DNA of 33,491 bases from Bauldia litoralis (GTDB lineage Bacteria; Pseudomonadota; Alphaproteobacteria; Rhizobiales; Kaistiaceae): contig CAMCWB010000041.1 in assembly GCA_945882315.1 (NCBI GenBank), positions 1 to 33,491 on the forward strand, in the 5' to 3' direction. Shown here piece by piece: positions 33,368-33,491 of the stretch (the stretch's first letter is position 1; each line of letters starts with the position of its first letter). A model generated the notes under the pieces. It ran no database searches and was not told the DNA's origin. It saw only the letters and a program-made list of their open reading frames with translations. A program made the translations under genes and the position numbers.

Positions 33368-33491
33368 CTACGAGCTTCGGGGCTTGATTGTGTAGTTCCA
33401 TTCGGGATGGAACGGGTCTCCGGTGATGTCGAGGTCGACCATCTCGGCGTCGCTGACCTTGATGCCCTTTTGATAGATGCGGGTGTCGAGT
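33368..33491 (-). mobile_element. ISAzo13-like transposase, C-terminal end (cut by the window edge)
   Basis: The minus strand reads 41 codons to a TAG at 33368-33370: 'LDTRIYQKGIKVSDAEMVDL' then 'DITGDPFHPEWNYTIKPRSS'. The 'GIKVSDAEM' block followed by a final 'EWNYTIKPR' matches, by recall, the C-terminus of ISAzo13-family (Rhodopirellula-type DDE, PF07592) transposases. The rest lies past the window. The 21 bases between the panC stop and this stop should hold the IS end, and no target duplication can be judged. It suggests a recent insertion directly behind panC. Confidence 0.72.

Overview
The window reads as chromosomal DNA of a GC-rich alphaproteobacterium, most likely of the Hyphomicrobiales (Rhizobiales). 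The evidence is gene content and order: gatCAB with extra small genes, a clpS-clpA pair beside a HIT protein, EipB (DUF1849), RidA and a phasin, a riboswitch-controlled thiO-S-G-E operon, and mipZ, which is an alphaproteobacterial division regulator. The genus cannot be fixed from sequence alone. No tRNA, rRNA or CRISPR array was seen.

Layout. 1-3.1 kb: the end of a sulfite-oxidase-family molybdoenzyme, a membrane acyltransferase, a Sel1-repeat miniprotein and a small lipoprotein. 3.1-8.7 kb (minus strand): a GT39/ArnT-like glycosyltransferase, a nested palindromic repeat, then the Glu/Asp-tRNA amidotransferase operon in the order gatC - 64-codon ORF - gatA - chorismate mutase - gatB. Its members overlap by ATGA or nearly abut. 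8.9-10.4 kb: two tandem Crp/Fnr paralogues. 10.6-10.9 kb: a DUF7662-like protein. 11.0-13.8 kb: TPP riboswitch and thiOSGE. 13.8-17.1 kb: a CHASE3 hybrid histidine kinase, convergent with thiE and divergent from a dinB-type Y-family polymerase. 17.2-20.7 kb: EipB, RidA, a glycerophosphodiester phosphodiesterase and a PF04339 protein. 20.8-22.4 kb: a broken sulfatase/phosphoglycerol-transferase-like membrane gene. 22.5-25.9 kb: HIT protein, ClpA and ClpS. 26.0-26.9 kb: a Cys-rich secreted protein and a phasin. 27.3-28.8 kb: a D,D-carboxypeptidase with a probable SPOR domain. 28.8-32.3 kb (minus strand): two tandem mipZ paralogues followed by a VWA protein and a membrane DnaJ-domain protein. 32.5-33.3 kb: panC, then the tail of an ISAzo13-like transposase at the right edge.

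The parts most worth a second look are these. (1) The gat operon carries a PchB-like chorismate mutase and what looks like the resealed stub of a GNAT acetyltransferase. (2) The tandem mipZ pair has CcrM-type GANTC motifs at both starts, a perfect 19-bp palindrome in the divergent promoter region, and downstream VWA and DnaJ-domain genes. (3) The sulfatase-like gene has one in-frame stop and a later frame change at a 13-nt-spaced direct repeat. (4) A doubled operator-like motif, 30 bp apart, lies upstream of the phasin gene. I saw no clear-cut new defence or mobile system. The mipZ-mipZ-VWA-DnaJ cluster is the best candidate for an undescribed functional unit, and that is inference.
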